Of a DNA stretch of 32,850 nt, positions 1 to 8,368 are shown piece after piece. A program made the translations under genes and the position numbers. The DNA is taken from positions 1 through 32,850 of the forward strand of contig JAKBAI010000009.1 in NCBI GenBank assembly GCA_021809185.1. The letters run 5' to 3'. Every line of letters begins with the position of its first letter. Position 1 is the stretch's first letter. Below the pieces are notes generated by a model, which was not told the DNA's origin, searched no databases, and worked only from the letters and a program-made list of their open reading frames with translations. This DNA comes from Planctomycetota bacterium. GTDB lineage: Bacteria > Planctomycetota > Planctomycetia > Gemmatales > Gemmataceae.

Positions 1-318
1 AAAACTAGCATTATCTTTAGGACCGCGCCAAGCAGCTCCCATGCAGAATCGAGTCGCCCCCTCGGCTTTTGCCTGTTCCGCTTTCTGTCGTACCGTTGCT
101 AGATCGAGCAGGGCTTCGCTCTTTACTTCTGTATCGTAATGCGCGGATTGTGAGCAATATTTGCAATCTTCCGGGCAATTCCCCGTCTTGATACTCAAAA
201 GAGCACAGCGCTGAATTTCGTTCGCTTTCCCTTTTTCCCGCTGGATTTTCCCTGCTTGGAACATCAATTCGGGCAAAGGTTGATTATAAATCTTTTCTAA
301 TTCTTCTAGTGTAATCAT
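1..318 (-). CDS. bioB: Biotin synthase (5' part, cut by window edge)
   Basis: Radical-SAM enzyme that inserts sulfur into dethiobiotin, the last step of biotin synthesis, in the cytoplasm. The first 106 codons are present and read open to base 1; the family is usually about 320-350 residues, so roughly two thirds lies outside the window. Seen directly: the radical-SAM cluster motif CxxxCxxC as C48-P-E-D-C52-K-Y-C55, followed by SQSAHY, and FCMGAAWR at 91-98, where C92 matches the conserved Cys that ligates the sulfur-donor [2Fe-2S] cluster in BioB. The ATG at 316-318 is the first in frame and gives the normal N-terminal length. The gene lies 210 bp downstream of the GGT-like gene on the same strand, so it probably has its own promoter. 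No other biotin gene is in view. Confidence 0.96.
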   Translation of the reverse strand, partial: MITLEELEKIYNQPLPELMFQAGKIQREKGKANEIQRCALLSIKTGNCPEDCKYCSQSAHYDTEVKSEALLDLATVRQKAEQAKAEGATRFCMGAAWRGPKDNASF

Positions 319-480
319 ATCCCTTATAGTAGAAATTCTCTCTCCATTGACCAGTAGCCCTCGAATCGTTTTCCCACTCCGTTTTTTTGGGATTTGATAG
401 CCAAATTTCTAATTAGGTATTTCTATATTAGGGGTATCCTCTATAAAGTAGAATCTCTGGGTAATTACTAGCCAACGCCA

Positions 481-502
481 TTAGCTTAACTTTAGCTTAC
501 CT
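481..502. repeat. Short tandem duplication, 11 bp x 2
   Basis: TTAGCTTAACT is followed directly by TTAGCTTACCT, one mismatch. It lies between the GGT-like gene and bioB, in the leader region of bioB. It is one of many local duplications in this window with unrelated units. Confidence 0.6.
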
Positions 503-528
503 TACTGGGTTACCCCTTATATGCACGC

Positions 529-2376
529 TCAATAGCCTAGCGCAGCGCCATCTGTGCGAGGTTCGCTAGCTCCTTGTAAAACTTTATTTTTTCGATCGAT
601 TAAAATGCCCTGATAACCGCCAAAATTTCTGGGAACCTCTCGAATTTGATGCCCACGATTTTTTAGCTCCTGAATTACGGAAGCAGGTATCCCCCGTTCA
701 ACAAGGACTGTCCCTCCTTTAGCGGCCATTGCCTCTCCGGTAGGGGTGGCAGATCCGATATGCTCTAATCTTGGGGCCTCGCCCGCTTGTTGTATATTCA
801 TCTGAAAATCGATCAAATTAACTAGCACCTGAGTTTGCCCCTGCGGCTGCATATCTCCTCCCATCACTCCAAAAACGAAAAATGGTTTCTTATCTTGAAA
901 AACCATTGCAGGAATAATGGTATGAAAAGGACGTTTGCCAGGTTCTAAGCGATTGGCATGATTCTCTTGAAGAGAAAATAGATTACCACGATTTTGCAAA
1001 GCAAAGCCGAGTTTTGAGGAGGCGATGCCCGACCCGAATCCATAATAATTGCTCTGAATGAGAGAAACGCAATTGCGATTTTTATCGACAACACAGAGAT
1101 AGATGGTATCCCCTTTGCTTATTTTTTCGTCTCCAGATGGCACTTCGATTTTTGCCTTTTTTAGATCGATGAGTTTACGGCGTTCTTGGGCATACTTCTT
1201 ACTGATCAGATAATCTACGGGTACTTTGACAAATCGCGGATCAGCATAATATTTCGCGCGATCGGCATAAGCTAATTTTTTACTTTCTAGCCACAGATGC
1301 CAATAATCGGCAGAGTTTGGTCCCATTTTACGCAAATCGTATGGTTCGAGTAGATTTAACATCTGCAAAACAGCAATGCCCTGACCCGGTGGAGGAATCT
1401 CATAGATGTCATAACCTCGATATGTAGTAGAGACTGGCTCAACCCAAGTCGCTTTATTGTTACGCAGATCCTCCTTTTGCAACAGTCCCCCCATCTGTTG
1501 AGATAGTTTAACCAGTTCATCGGCAATCTCCCCTTCATAGAAAACGTCTCTCCCCTTGGCAGCAATTAATTCATAGCTATGGGCAAGCGCCGGGTTAAAA
1601 AACAACTCCCCTGTTTTGGGAGCACGAAGCTCATTTGTCTGCTCATCCAAACGAAGATAAAGTTTACTGCTCTCCGAATACTGTTTTAATTTGGGAACAC
1701 TTCGTGACCAATACCAGGCAATCACTTCCGGCACCGGAACCCCCTGGCGGGCATAAGCAATCGTGGGGGCGAAAAGTTGCTTGAAAGTCATCGTTCCAAA
1801 TCGCTGTCTTAGTTGATCCCAACCATCCACACAGCCCGGCACCGTCCAGCACAACGGCCCTTGTAAGGGAATATCGTGCAATCCCTTTCCCTGAAAGAAA
1901 GCTCGTGTCATTTTGGCTGGGGCACCGCCGCTAGCATTTAGCCCATATAGCTTTTGCGATTTTTCATCCCAGACCATGGCGTATAGATCGCCACCAATGC
2001 CGCAAGACATCGGTTCCATTAAACCCATGGCCGCATTGCAAGCTATGGCGGCATCCATGGCATTCCCGCCATTTTTGAGAATATCCAGCCCAATTTGCGC
2101 TGCGAGCGGGTGGCTAGTGCAAACAATTCCATGCGGTGCAATCACCATGGATCGGCCTGAAGCAAACGCTTTTAACGGATGCCTCTCCTGTGCTCTCATC
2201 TGCTGGCTACCTACAAAAAAGGAAAGCAAAAATGCGAGAATCCCCCTTCCCAGAGTAACGGAGAGAACTCGCCCGATAAACTTGCTCTCCTTCACCTTTC
2301 GATCCAGAAAAAAAGATGCTATTCTCTCAAGCCAATGGTATTTTACTGAATCAAGTCCCTTCATTATTTGTTCCAT
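529..2376 (-). CDS. Gamma-glutamyltranspeptidase family protein, membrane anchored
   Basis: Ntn-hydrolase of the GGT family (glutathione hydrolase/transpeptidase), made as a proenzyme that cleaves itself before a Thr. The 615 residues contain the predicted nucleophile T424 in GDTIYLCVVDK, which aligns with the first Thr of TTHYSVVDK in the E. coli enzyme. The small subunit would be 424-615. The Gly-Gly oxyanion motif is VMGGDMQPQGQ near 504-514 and the large-subunit signature is GIGGDLYAM near 126-134. The glutamate-binding RExAP motif of classical GGT is not present; the equivalent segment reads N147-A-S-G-G-A-P, as I recall for YwrD-like branches, so true gamma-glutamyl specificity is uncertain. 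Residues 43-57 are one hydrophobic segment after a basic 40-residue N-terminus, suggesting an uncleaved anchor and a periplasmic enzyme. M5 is an alternative start. The start codon sits inside a 17-bp tandem duplication. It is transcribed towards bioB. Confidence 0.9.
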   Translation of the reverse strand: MEQIMKGLDSVKYHWLERIASFFLDRKVKESKFIGRVLSVTLGRGILAFLLSFFVGSQQMRAQERHPLKAFASGRSMVIAPHGIVCTSHPLAAQIGLDILKNGGNAMDAAIACNAAMGLMEPMSCGIGGDLYAMVWDEKSQKLYGLNASGGAPAKMTRAFFQGKGLHDIPLQGPLCWTVPGCVDGWDQLRQRFGTMTFKQLFAPTIAYARQGVPVPEVIAWYWSRSVPKLKQYSESSKLYLRLDEQTNELRAPKTGELFFNPALAHSYELIAAKGRDVFYEGEIADELVKLSQQMGGLLQKEDLRNNKATWVEPVSTTYRGYDIYEIPPPGQGIAVLQMLNLLEPYDLRKMGPNSADYWHLWLESKKLAYADRAKYYADPRFVKVPVDYLISKKYAQERRKLIDLKKAKIEVPSGDEKISKGDTIYLCVVDKNRNCVSLIQSNYYGFGSGIASSKLGFALQNRGNLFSLQENHANRLEPGKRPFHTIIPAMVFQDKKPFFVFGVMGGDMQPQGQTQVLVNLIDFQMNIQQAGEAPRLEHIGSATPTGEAMAAKGGTVLVERGIPASVIQELKNRGHQIREVPRNFGGYQGILIDRKNKVLQGASEPRTDGAALGY

Positions 2377-2399
2377 TTATTAATTTGTTCCATTTATTA
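2366..2399. repeat. Perfect 17 bp x 2 duplication covering the GGT start codon
   Basis: The plus-strand unit ATTTGTTCCATTTATTA occurs at 2366-2382 and 2383-2399 with no mismatch. On the minus strand each copy contains ATGGAACAAAT, so the start region is present twice. The upstream copy opens a nine-codon reading frame that ends at a TAA overlapping the real gene start in another frame. Confidence 0.85.
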
Positions 2400-2555
2400 A
2401 ATTATTAGATTCGAAAAAAATCAGATTCGAAAAAATCCGGCACTCATGTTATTGTATTGAAATTTTTTGTGTTGAAATTTTTCCCTAGCTATCCTCTAAA
2501 TCAATCTTTTCGGACTTTTTCACATAATCCGACCCGAATAGTATAGTCTCTCCGC

Positions 2556-3965
2556 TTATTCGATCGATTTCGAATTATTTTCCCCAGAAGCATTCTTTAA
2601 TTTTTGATGAGAGTTTGCCCGTTTCCCATTGAGTAAAACTCCTAAGAAAGTATTACGAACTAAGTAATGATAACTGATAAGTAAAACAACCATCGTCCCT
2701 ATTAAACTGAATCCCCATTTAATCCCTAAAGGTAAGTCAACATAACTAAACCAACGTTGGAAGACGAAAATAGGGATCAGATGAATGAGATAACACCAAT
2801 AGGAAGACTCAGCTAAATAACGAACAAATCGACTCTCTCTATTTGTCTTTTGTAGAAAAAGACTTAAAAGACCATGAACCATGAAAAAGGTATAAAAAGA
2901 AGAAGAAACTACAGCAATCGATTTTAACTTATCTTCACTTAAGATAGGGCTTATCTGCTTTTGACTTGAACCCTGTTCTGAATTGATTTCAAGATGATTC
3001 GAAGAGCGATCTTCGCTTAACGGAGAAGATTCGCCCAAGGGACTATCTGTTTCTAATTGATTTATAGCCAAAGTTGATGTCCGGCCTTGAACTAAAATTC
3101 CGACACTGACGAGGAAAATCGGCAGTAGAAGACCGTTGGCAATAGCAATTTGCCGCCACGGTTTACCACAATAATGAAACAGTAAATCCCGGTGACGATA
3201 AACCATCCAACCCAACAAAAAAAAATAAAAATAATGAGCAAAGGTATGAATCTGGATATTCCAATTATCAGGGGTATCGACAAACCCTAGTTGTGACCAC
3301 GCCAAAGTAATAATGATGGGGATACTGAGAAATAGCCAACGCCCTCTGGAAATCATTAAATGACGGAAAGAACGATCCAGCCAATCTGTACAGCGAGTTA
3401 TTCTCTTGCTGAGTCGACTTCGCAAACCGATCACTAGAACGATCATCATCAGATAAGCGATTAATAGATAATAGAGAAACCACAGATGAATCGGGTTTAA
3501 ATGGGCAACATACGATCCGGTGAAAATATAATTCTCTATCAGTTCGCTAAATGAACATTCCTGGTAGAAAGTAGGCAATTGTAAAAACTTGAGAGTCGAT
3601 TTATCCGCAGTGAGCCAGAAGAGTTGCAAAATAGGAATAATAAAAAATAGACCGAGAACGAATGGCACAAGAATTCGTTGCACTCGATTATGAATAAGAT
3701 GATAGAGAGTATGCCGCGCTAATAATAATGCAGCAAAAAAACCAGCTAGCCAAAAAAATAGCTGCATCCGAAATAAGTGCACGACAATGATAAACAGATC
3801 TGCTATCGGAGTTGTTTCGCTATCGGTTATGGGCCAGAAGGGCACTCTTGTTGCTGTATAGGTCATGGAGCCGTGTAAGATGATCCCCAAAAACATTGCC
3901 AGCCCACGTAAACTATCAAAAGCATGATAGCGGCCAGAATCGACTGGTAAAGTTGATATTGTCAT
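2556..3965 (-). CDS. Acyltransferase family 3 membrane protein (OafA/OpgC type)
   Basis: Integral membrane O-acyltransferase that would transfer acetyl or another acyl group to a surface polysaccharide or other envelope acceptor; the acceptor cannot be read from sequence. The 469 residues begin with the family signature FDSLRGLAMFLGIILHG (16-32) with the conserved His (H31) in helix 1, then FFWLAGFFAALLLARH and RVQRILVPFVLG, typical of Acyl_transf_3 proteins, especially the OpgC/MdoC-like group. About ten hydrophobic helices follow. Unusual: a hydrophilic Ser/Glu-rich stretch (about 303-348) interrupts the loop between two late helices, and a polar tail follows the last helix (about 447-469). 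Start ATG at 3963-3965 is the first in frame. The gene is divergent from the kinase-like gene across a 922-bp gap, and 180 bp separate it from the GGT-like gene downstream. Confidence 0.88.
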   Translation of the reverse strand: MTISTLPVDSGRYHAFDSLRGLAMFLGIILHGSMTYTATRVPFWPITDSETTPIADLFIIVVHLFRMQLFFWLAGFFAALLLARHTLYHLIHNRVQRILVPFVLGLFFIIPILQLFWLTADKSTLKFLQLPTFYQECSFSELIENYIFTGSYVAHLNPIHLWFLYYLLIAYLMMIVLVIGLRSRLSKRITRCTDWLDRSFRHLMISRGRWLFLSIPIIITLAWSQLGFVDTPDNWNIQIHTFAHYFYFFLLGWMVYRHRDLLFHYCGKPWRQIAIANGLLLPIFLVSVGILVQGRTSTLAINQLETDSPLGESSPLSEDRSSNHLEINSEQGSSQKQISPILSEDKLKSIAVVSSSFYTFFMVHGLLSLFLQKTNRESRFVRYLAESSYWCYLIHLIPIFVFQRWFSYVDLPLGIKWGFSLIGTMVVLLISYHYLVRNTFLGVLLNGKRANSHQKLKNASGENNSKSIE

Positions 3966-4887
3966 TCTTATCTGCCAATCCCGAACGCCAATAATAAATG
4001 CTAAATCATTCCTTTTTCTTCTTCACCTCAAAAATATTCTAGTTCCAAGTGGTATTGAAACAAGTCTTCTCGAATGAATTATTCAATGATTCCCCTTATT
4101 TATAAAGAATCTCTTATTTGTCTAAAACAACTAATCGACTTTGATTCAATTTTTACATTCAGAATGAATCCTCTAAAACCATCTTTTTTAAAATGAACTC
4201 TGGGTTATTTTATTTCATCAAAGTTGAATTTTTGCCGGAGATTTCAATGACACCAATCTGACAACCTGAAGATTCTTTAAAATCGGTTATACTCCAATAA
4301 AGACCAATTTTTTTACATCAAAGGGCTAAGGCGAGTGTCTTTTTTTTTCTAAGGCATAAAAATTGATTCCAGACCAAATGTTTTTTTTATTTTTCCTTAC
4401 TTTTCTTTTGCTTTTTATGATTTTTGCATTTCAACCTGCTAAAAATCATCTATAGTTTTATTTGAATGAATATGGAAATCCCTACACCCTATTACATTCA
4501 AGAGACCTTCGGAATTATGTTTGTTTATAAAAGTTAATCGAATATCGAATAATTATAATCTCCCACAAAAAAGATTCGCCCTTTTCGCTCAACAAAAAAA
4601 TATTCCGCCCAATATTCCGCCCACAAAAGAATCGCTCAATTGGATACGAGAATACGATTACTGCCCATAGAATCTTTAAATCGATTCGCGAAAGATTTGC
4701 GAAATACTTGCTCCTAGAGGAAAAAGCAAACAGAAATAGGCGATGAATTTGCTAAAAATTCTGAACGATTGTAGCGTCGATTTGATTCTTCTTAATATCC
4801 ACAAAAAATAAGAGGAACGAATTAATTTAATTTTCTTCAAAGAAGCAGAAAGATAAAGAAAGTAGTTAGGGGAGGAGGAGGAGAACA
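3966..4887. other. Long AT-rich divergent intergenic region
   Basis: 922 bp between two divergent genes. It has long A and T runs (for example T-runs around 4338-4345 and 4381-4387) and no reading frame I would defend. A perfect 12 bp x 2 duplication, AATATTCCGCCC, lies at 4599-4622. It must hold the promoters of both flanking genes, but I cannot pick -10/-35 boxes with confidence in DNA this AT-rich. Confidence 0.6.
4868..4883 (+). promoter_or_regulatory. Extended Shine-Dalgarno run before the kinase-like gene
   Basis: AGGGGAGGAGGAGGAG ends four bases before the ATG at 4888. It offers several overlapping GGAGG registers, far stronger than the leaders of most other genes here, and fixes the start of the gene. 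The triplet GGA repeat may itself be a slippage product. Confidence 0.75.
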
Positions 4888-6210
4888 ATGCAGACCGTGG
4901 AAATGACACCCGATCAACTTGTCGAGGAACTAATCCAGAATCGAGTGTTAGATCGCAGCTATACCTATCGGTCTTTACAGGCCTTTCGGAAAGACAATCC
5001 CTTCGGCGAAGCCAAAGAATTTGGAGAATTTCTACTTCAACTCGGTCAGATAACTTCTTACCAACTAGGTCGATTATTGGCAGGAGAAGGCAAACGATTA
5101 GTCGTTGGTCCATACCAAATATTAAACATATTAGGCCGAGGCAGTTTGGGACCAGCTTATCGAGCCATGGGTCGAGCCGACCGCGGCAGTTACGTTCTGA
5201 AGGTGTTGCCACTACACAATCAATGGAATATTCGATTGGCACGCAGACAGACCGAGTTAATGTCAGAATTAAATCTCAACGAAAGGATAGTCCCCTTTTT
5301 AGATGTCGGGAATAGCAACGATCAGCATTATCTCGTTTGGCCGCTGGTCGAAGGAAAAACTCTCGATAAATGGGTCATGGAAAAAGGTCCAATGCCGCCC
5401 GAAGAGGTCGCATTGTTGGGGATACAAATTGCGGAAACTCTTTCGATCTGCCACAACATCGGTTTAGTTCATGGCTTTATCAAACCTTCGAATGTCATGA
5501 TCGGAACCGATAAAAATGCTAAACTTCTCGATTGGGGTGTTGGAGCGATCCTATCTGAAAATAACGAAAAGTTTGAATCGATGCTGGATACCATTTCCAT
5601 GGCTGTAGCGCTGGCGAATATGTTTGATTGTATAGCTCCGGAATATGCCCTCGAACCTGAAACACTCTCCGCTTTGGCGGACCAGTATAGTTTGGGTTGC
5701 GTTTTATATTACACGGCAACGGGCACCTTTCCATTCGCCACCGGTACGATGATGGATAAAATTTACGCTCATCAGAAAAAATCAGCAAAGCCGATTCACC
5801 AACTCGATCCCCGCTTTCCCGTCACTCTGCAAGAAATTATCGATCGGCTGATGTCGAAATCCCCACAGAAACGATATCGGCGATGGAAAGATTTTATTGA
5901 AGATATTCGTCCGTTCGCTACGAATCAGTTCTCCGATAGTCCTTCGGAGGCAATTGGGGTTGATATTCAAACCCCTCTGCCATCCAAAAAACCGCGCGTC
6001 TTGGATTTGTTAGCTGCCAATGTCTCCATTCCGGCCAAAACAGCTACTCCTCTTAACGCCACTCCTCTTAAAACTAAAGAGGGGAAGACCGCTAACGTAG
6101 CTCCTACGAAGTCATCCCTCTCCTCAAACCAAAACGATAGTCCCAGCACAAGTAATTCTTCTTCGAGCAAGAAAGAATCATCCTGGTGGCAAAAACTGTT
6201 TGGGAGTTGA
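4888..6210 (+). CDS. Ser/Thr kinase-fold protein, probable pseudokinase
   Basis: Hanks-type kinase fold of 440 residues. Residues 1-72 form a helical domain ending in LLAGEGKRLVVGPYQIL, the preamble often seen in planctomycete kinases. The kinase domain runs about 73-345: glycine loop GRGSLG (83-88), VLK Lys K105, DWG in place of DFG (D215), APE (250-252), D265 of the F helix, and R329 near the domain end. The catalytic loop reads H195-G-F-I-K-P-S-N: the HRD Asp is replaced by Phe, although K199 and N202 remain. ATP and metal binding may persist, but normal phosphotransfer should be crippled. Residues 350-430 are a Ser/Thr/Pro linker containing a 15-bp duplicated segment, ending in a Trp-rich SSWWQKLFGS tail. 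There is no transmembrane helix, so it is probably cytoplasmic. It faces the NYN gene convergently, 163 bp away. Likely role is a regulatory or scaffold protein; the partner is unknown. Confidence 0.88.
   Translation: MQTVEMTPDQLVEELIQNRVLDRSYTYRSLQAFRKDNPFGEAKEFGEFLLQLGQITSYQLGRLLAGEGKRLVVGPYQILNILGRGSLGPAYRAMGRADRGSYVLKVLPLHNQWNIRLARRQTELMSELNLNERIVPFLDVGNSNDQHYLVWPLVEGKTLDKWVMEKGPMPPEEVALLGIQIAETLSICHNIGLVHGFIKPSNVMIGTDKNAKLLDWGVGAILSENNEKFESMLDTISMAVALANMFDCIAPEYALEPETLSALADQYSLGCVLYYTATGTFPFATGTMMDKIYAHQKKSAKPIHQLDPRFPVTLQEIIDRLMSKSPQKRYRRWKDFIEDIRPFATNQFSDSPSEAIGVDIQTPLPSKKPRVLDLLAANVSIPAKTATPLNATPLKTKEGKTANVAPTKSSLSSNQNDSPSTSNSSSSKKESSWWQKLFGS
6043..6072 (+). repeat. In-frame 15 bp x 2 duplication in the kinase linker
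   Basis: GCTACTCCTCTTAAC at 6043-6057 is followed by GCCACTCCTCTTAAA at 6058-6072, coding ATPLN then ATPLK (residues 386-395). The reading frame is kept. It resembles the non-coding duplications elsewhere in the window but with a unit divisible by three. Confidence 0.75.
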
Positions 6211-6373
6211 TGCCTCTTAGAGTCTATCCCCTATAATTAAAACAGAATGATTTCGTATTTTCGCACGATGGGGTAGGAACAATCCTTGAAAATCGACTTT
6301 TGATTTACTCTTTGTCCGCGTAAAAGGTTATGATCTATTTTTGGGGAAATATCATGACAGGCGAGAAAATCGA

Positions 6374-8023
6374 TTATTCATTCGGATGATTGGGATTTAA
6401 ATCTCCGGACAGCTTGTCATTCAAATCAGAAGGGGATTGGATTTCGGTCTCGCTTTCTATTTCTTTACTTACTAAAGACTCTCCATCATTTGATATTGCA
6501 AGTGGAATTGTCTGCATAAAACTTGTAGGCTCGGCTTCCAGGCTATTATTTTTTTCTGCCCGCAACAATAAATCTTCAGGAGCAACGAGAGGGACCACAT
6601 TGAGGCATTCGGGGATCTCTATGCCTGAATCACGAATGAAAGTATCTTCCCCCTTGAAGCCGAGTTCAATCAATTTTAAATTCTCTCCGTGCGCGAGCAA
6701 TGAAGAAAAACTTTCATAATCAAGCGATTTCAACATCTCTTTGAAATCTTTAAACCCCTTTTCTTCTAATCGGTTCTTGTATCGGCGTCGAAGCACATCG
6801 GAAATAGCAGAAGATCGAAAGTAAATTTTTCCATCTTCCAAAAGATGTTTCTTACCTACTCCAGTCCCTTGCCGCGTAACGAAGATAATCTCTCGAAATA
6901 ATTGCTGAATTTCCGATTTAAGATTTTCTAGCGGTCGCTGTAATTCTATCTGCCCTCGTAGTTTAGCCCACTTTGATTCTGCTCTATCAGAAGTTTTGTC
7001 GGCAAGATCGCCCCCCTTCTCCTCCTGGTTTCCTTGAGCAATTCCATAACTCTGATTCGAAGAGGGAATTTCTTGGTGCCCAGCTGTTCCTTTTTCTAAT
7101 ATCCCTTTTGTTTCTTTTAGTTGTATTCCAATTATTTCAACGAAGAATTGTGAATCTCTTACAAAAGATTTGATTAGATACCCAACACCGTTTGGGGTAT
7201 CTTTATCGAGAGTGATGAGATTTTTCTTCTCCAAATAATCGAGAAAAAATTTCATTGTCGATGTTGCTTTCGACCTTCGTTTTAGCTTTTGCCATTCCGC
7301 CTCGAATTCTTCCGAGTGGTTGCTGGTCTTATTCTCCACAATCGATTGTTTCACCTCGGAAGGTTTTATTGGCGATTCATTTCCAGTAGTAGGGTATAAC
7401 CGGAACAACTCGTCCATAAAAATGGTAACCATTCTCGTAGAAGGTTCTACACTCACCTTATGGTAGTGATCGATGGGAATTTCTGGCGGGACCAACTTTT
7501 CGTAATCCCAAAATTCATCGCATTGTCTTCTCAATCGATCCGATAACCCTTTTTCCAAGCCAATGACAACCACTTGCTTACCCAATTCTTTAAGTTTGCC
7601 AAACATAGGGGAAAAATCGCTATCGTTGCTAAAAAACACAAATGTAGTTATCCGCTCATTACAAAATCCGAGCTGCAACGCATCCGAACAAATCATAATA
7701 TCCGCGGAATTTTTTCCGGCATCAGAACGATAGGGAACTTCAATCAACTCGAAAGAAAAATGATGCAGAGCAGTAACATATTCTCTATCAAATTTTCGCC
7801 AGGGGGCATATGCTTTCTTGACAACCAGTTTACCAATCTTCCCTAATTGATTTACTAGTGGCTCTAAATGAAACTTCGTAATCCGATTATCGGTCCCCAG
7901 GCGATTCTTGGGTGAAACGATATTTTCAAAATCGATATATAAAGCCATTAAAGACTTGGTCGATCGGTTAAATCCAGGGTCGGAAAGATTCCCATGAACA
8001 GGTTCGCTCATCGCCTCACCCAT
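6374..8023 (-). CDS. NYN-domain (PIN-like) putative RNase with OST-HTH-like regions
   Basis: 549-residue protein. Residues 26-175 are a NYN domain (LabA/DUF88, PIN-like metal-dependent nuclease fold): ALYIDFENI with D31, NSADIMICSDAL with D108 and D114, and FFSNDSDFSPM with D134 and D136, giving the acidic cluster expected for an RNase. The remainder is charged linker with two segments that look like OST-HTH/LOTUS winged-helix RNA-binding domains: about 240-295 (LDYLEKKNLITLDKD and onward) and, more clearly, about 365-465 (FRSSAISDVLRRRY, FKDFKEMLKSLDY). That architecture recalls eukaryotic MARF1/LOTUS nucleases and bacterial NYN proteins; the OST-HTH call is by eye. No signal peptide, so cytoplasmic. 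The Asp/Glu/Ser-rich C-terminal 80 residues look disordered. Start: ATG at 8023, but ATG at 8011 (M5) is preceded by GGGTGAGG and may be the true one. The substrate RNA is unknown. Confidence 0.85.
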   Translation of the reverse strand: MGEAMSEPVHGNLSDPGFNRSTKSLMALYIDFENIVSPKNRLGTDNRITKFHLEPLVNQLGKIGKLVVKKAYAPWRKFDREYVTALHHFSFELIEVPYRSDAGKNSADIMICSDALQLGFCNERITTFVFFSNDSDFSPMFGKLKELGKQVVVIGLEKGLSDRLRRQCDEFWDYEKLVPPEIPIDHYHKVSVEPSTRMVTIFMDELFRLYPTTGNESPIKPSEVKQSIVENKTSNHSEEFEAEWQKLKRRSKATSTMKFFLDYLEKKNLITLDKDTPNGVGYLIKSFVRDSQFFVEIIGIQLKETKGILEKGTAGHQEIPSSNQSYGIAQGNQEEKGGDLADKTSDRAESKWAKLRGQIELQRPLENLKSEIQQLFREIIFVTRQGTGVGKKHLLEDGKIYFRSSAISDVLRRRYKNRLEEKGFKDFKEMLKSLDYESFSSLLAHGENLKLIELGFKGEDTFIRDSGIEIPECLNVVPLVAPEDLLLRAEKNNSLEAEPTSFMQTIPLAISNDGESLVSKEIESETEIQSPSDLNDKLSGDLNPNHPNE

Positions 8024-8368
8024 TAAATAAGGATAATTGAAAAATCAGTTCAAAAGCCGCATGAGAAATGCACAAAAGGAATTTTCATCAAATTCTTTCA
8101 CTACATTTTTATTGAATAAAATTAGAACTTTAAAGTAAAGAATCAACCCGTTTAGGGAATTGCCAGTAAAGAAATTCAAAAAAAGCAAATGTAAAAATGA
8201 AAATCCAAAAATAAAAACTTATAACAACCAAAGATTATCATGCCAGTTGATGCAAGATTAAAGCAATTTCGCTTGCATAACAAAAGATCGAAAAAAGTCC
8301 CCTATTAAACAGATAAAACTGTGCAAAAGGGGACTATGCAAATCTAATTGCTCACTCGATTATCGATT
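8024..8368. other. Intergenic region between NYN gene and protease gene
   Basis: 345 bp, AT-rich, with both flanking genes on the minus strand. The left part would carry the NYN gene promoter and the right part holds the protease terminator (8291-8345). No small gene is visible. Confidence 0.5.
8291..8345 (-). terminator. Rho-independent terminator of the protease gene
   Basis: Read on the minus strand, the arm AGTCCCCT (8338-8345) pairs perfectly with AGGGGACT (8296-8303); the loop carries a smaller ACAG/CTGT stem, and a run of six T follows (8291-8296). It lies 23 bp past the protease stop codon and separates it from the NYN gene. Confidence 0.8.

Noticed and set aside
4676-5242. 188-codon minus-strand frame over the kinase start
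   Set aside because: It lies antisense to the conserved kinase domain and its translation shows no family or signal; the plus-strand gene has a strong ribosome site and motifs.
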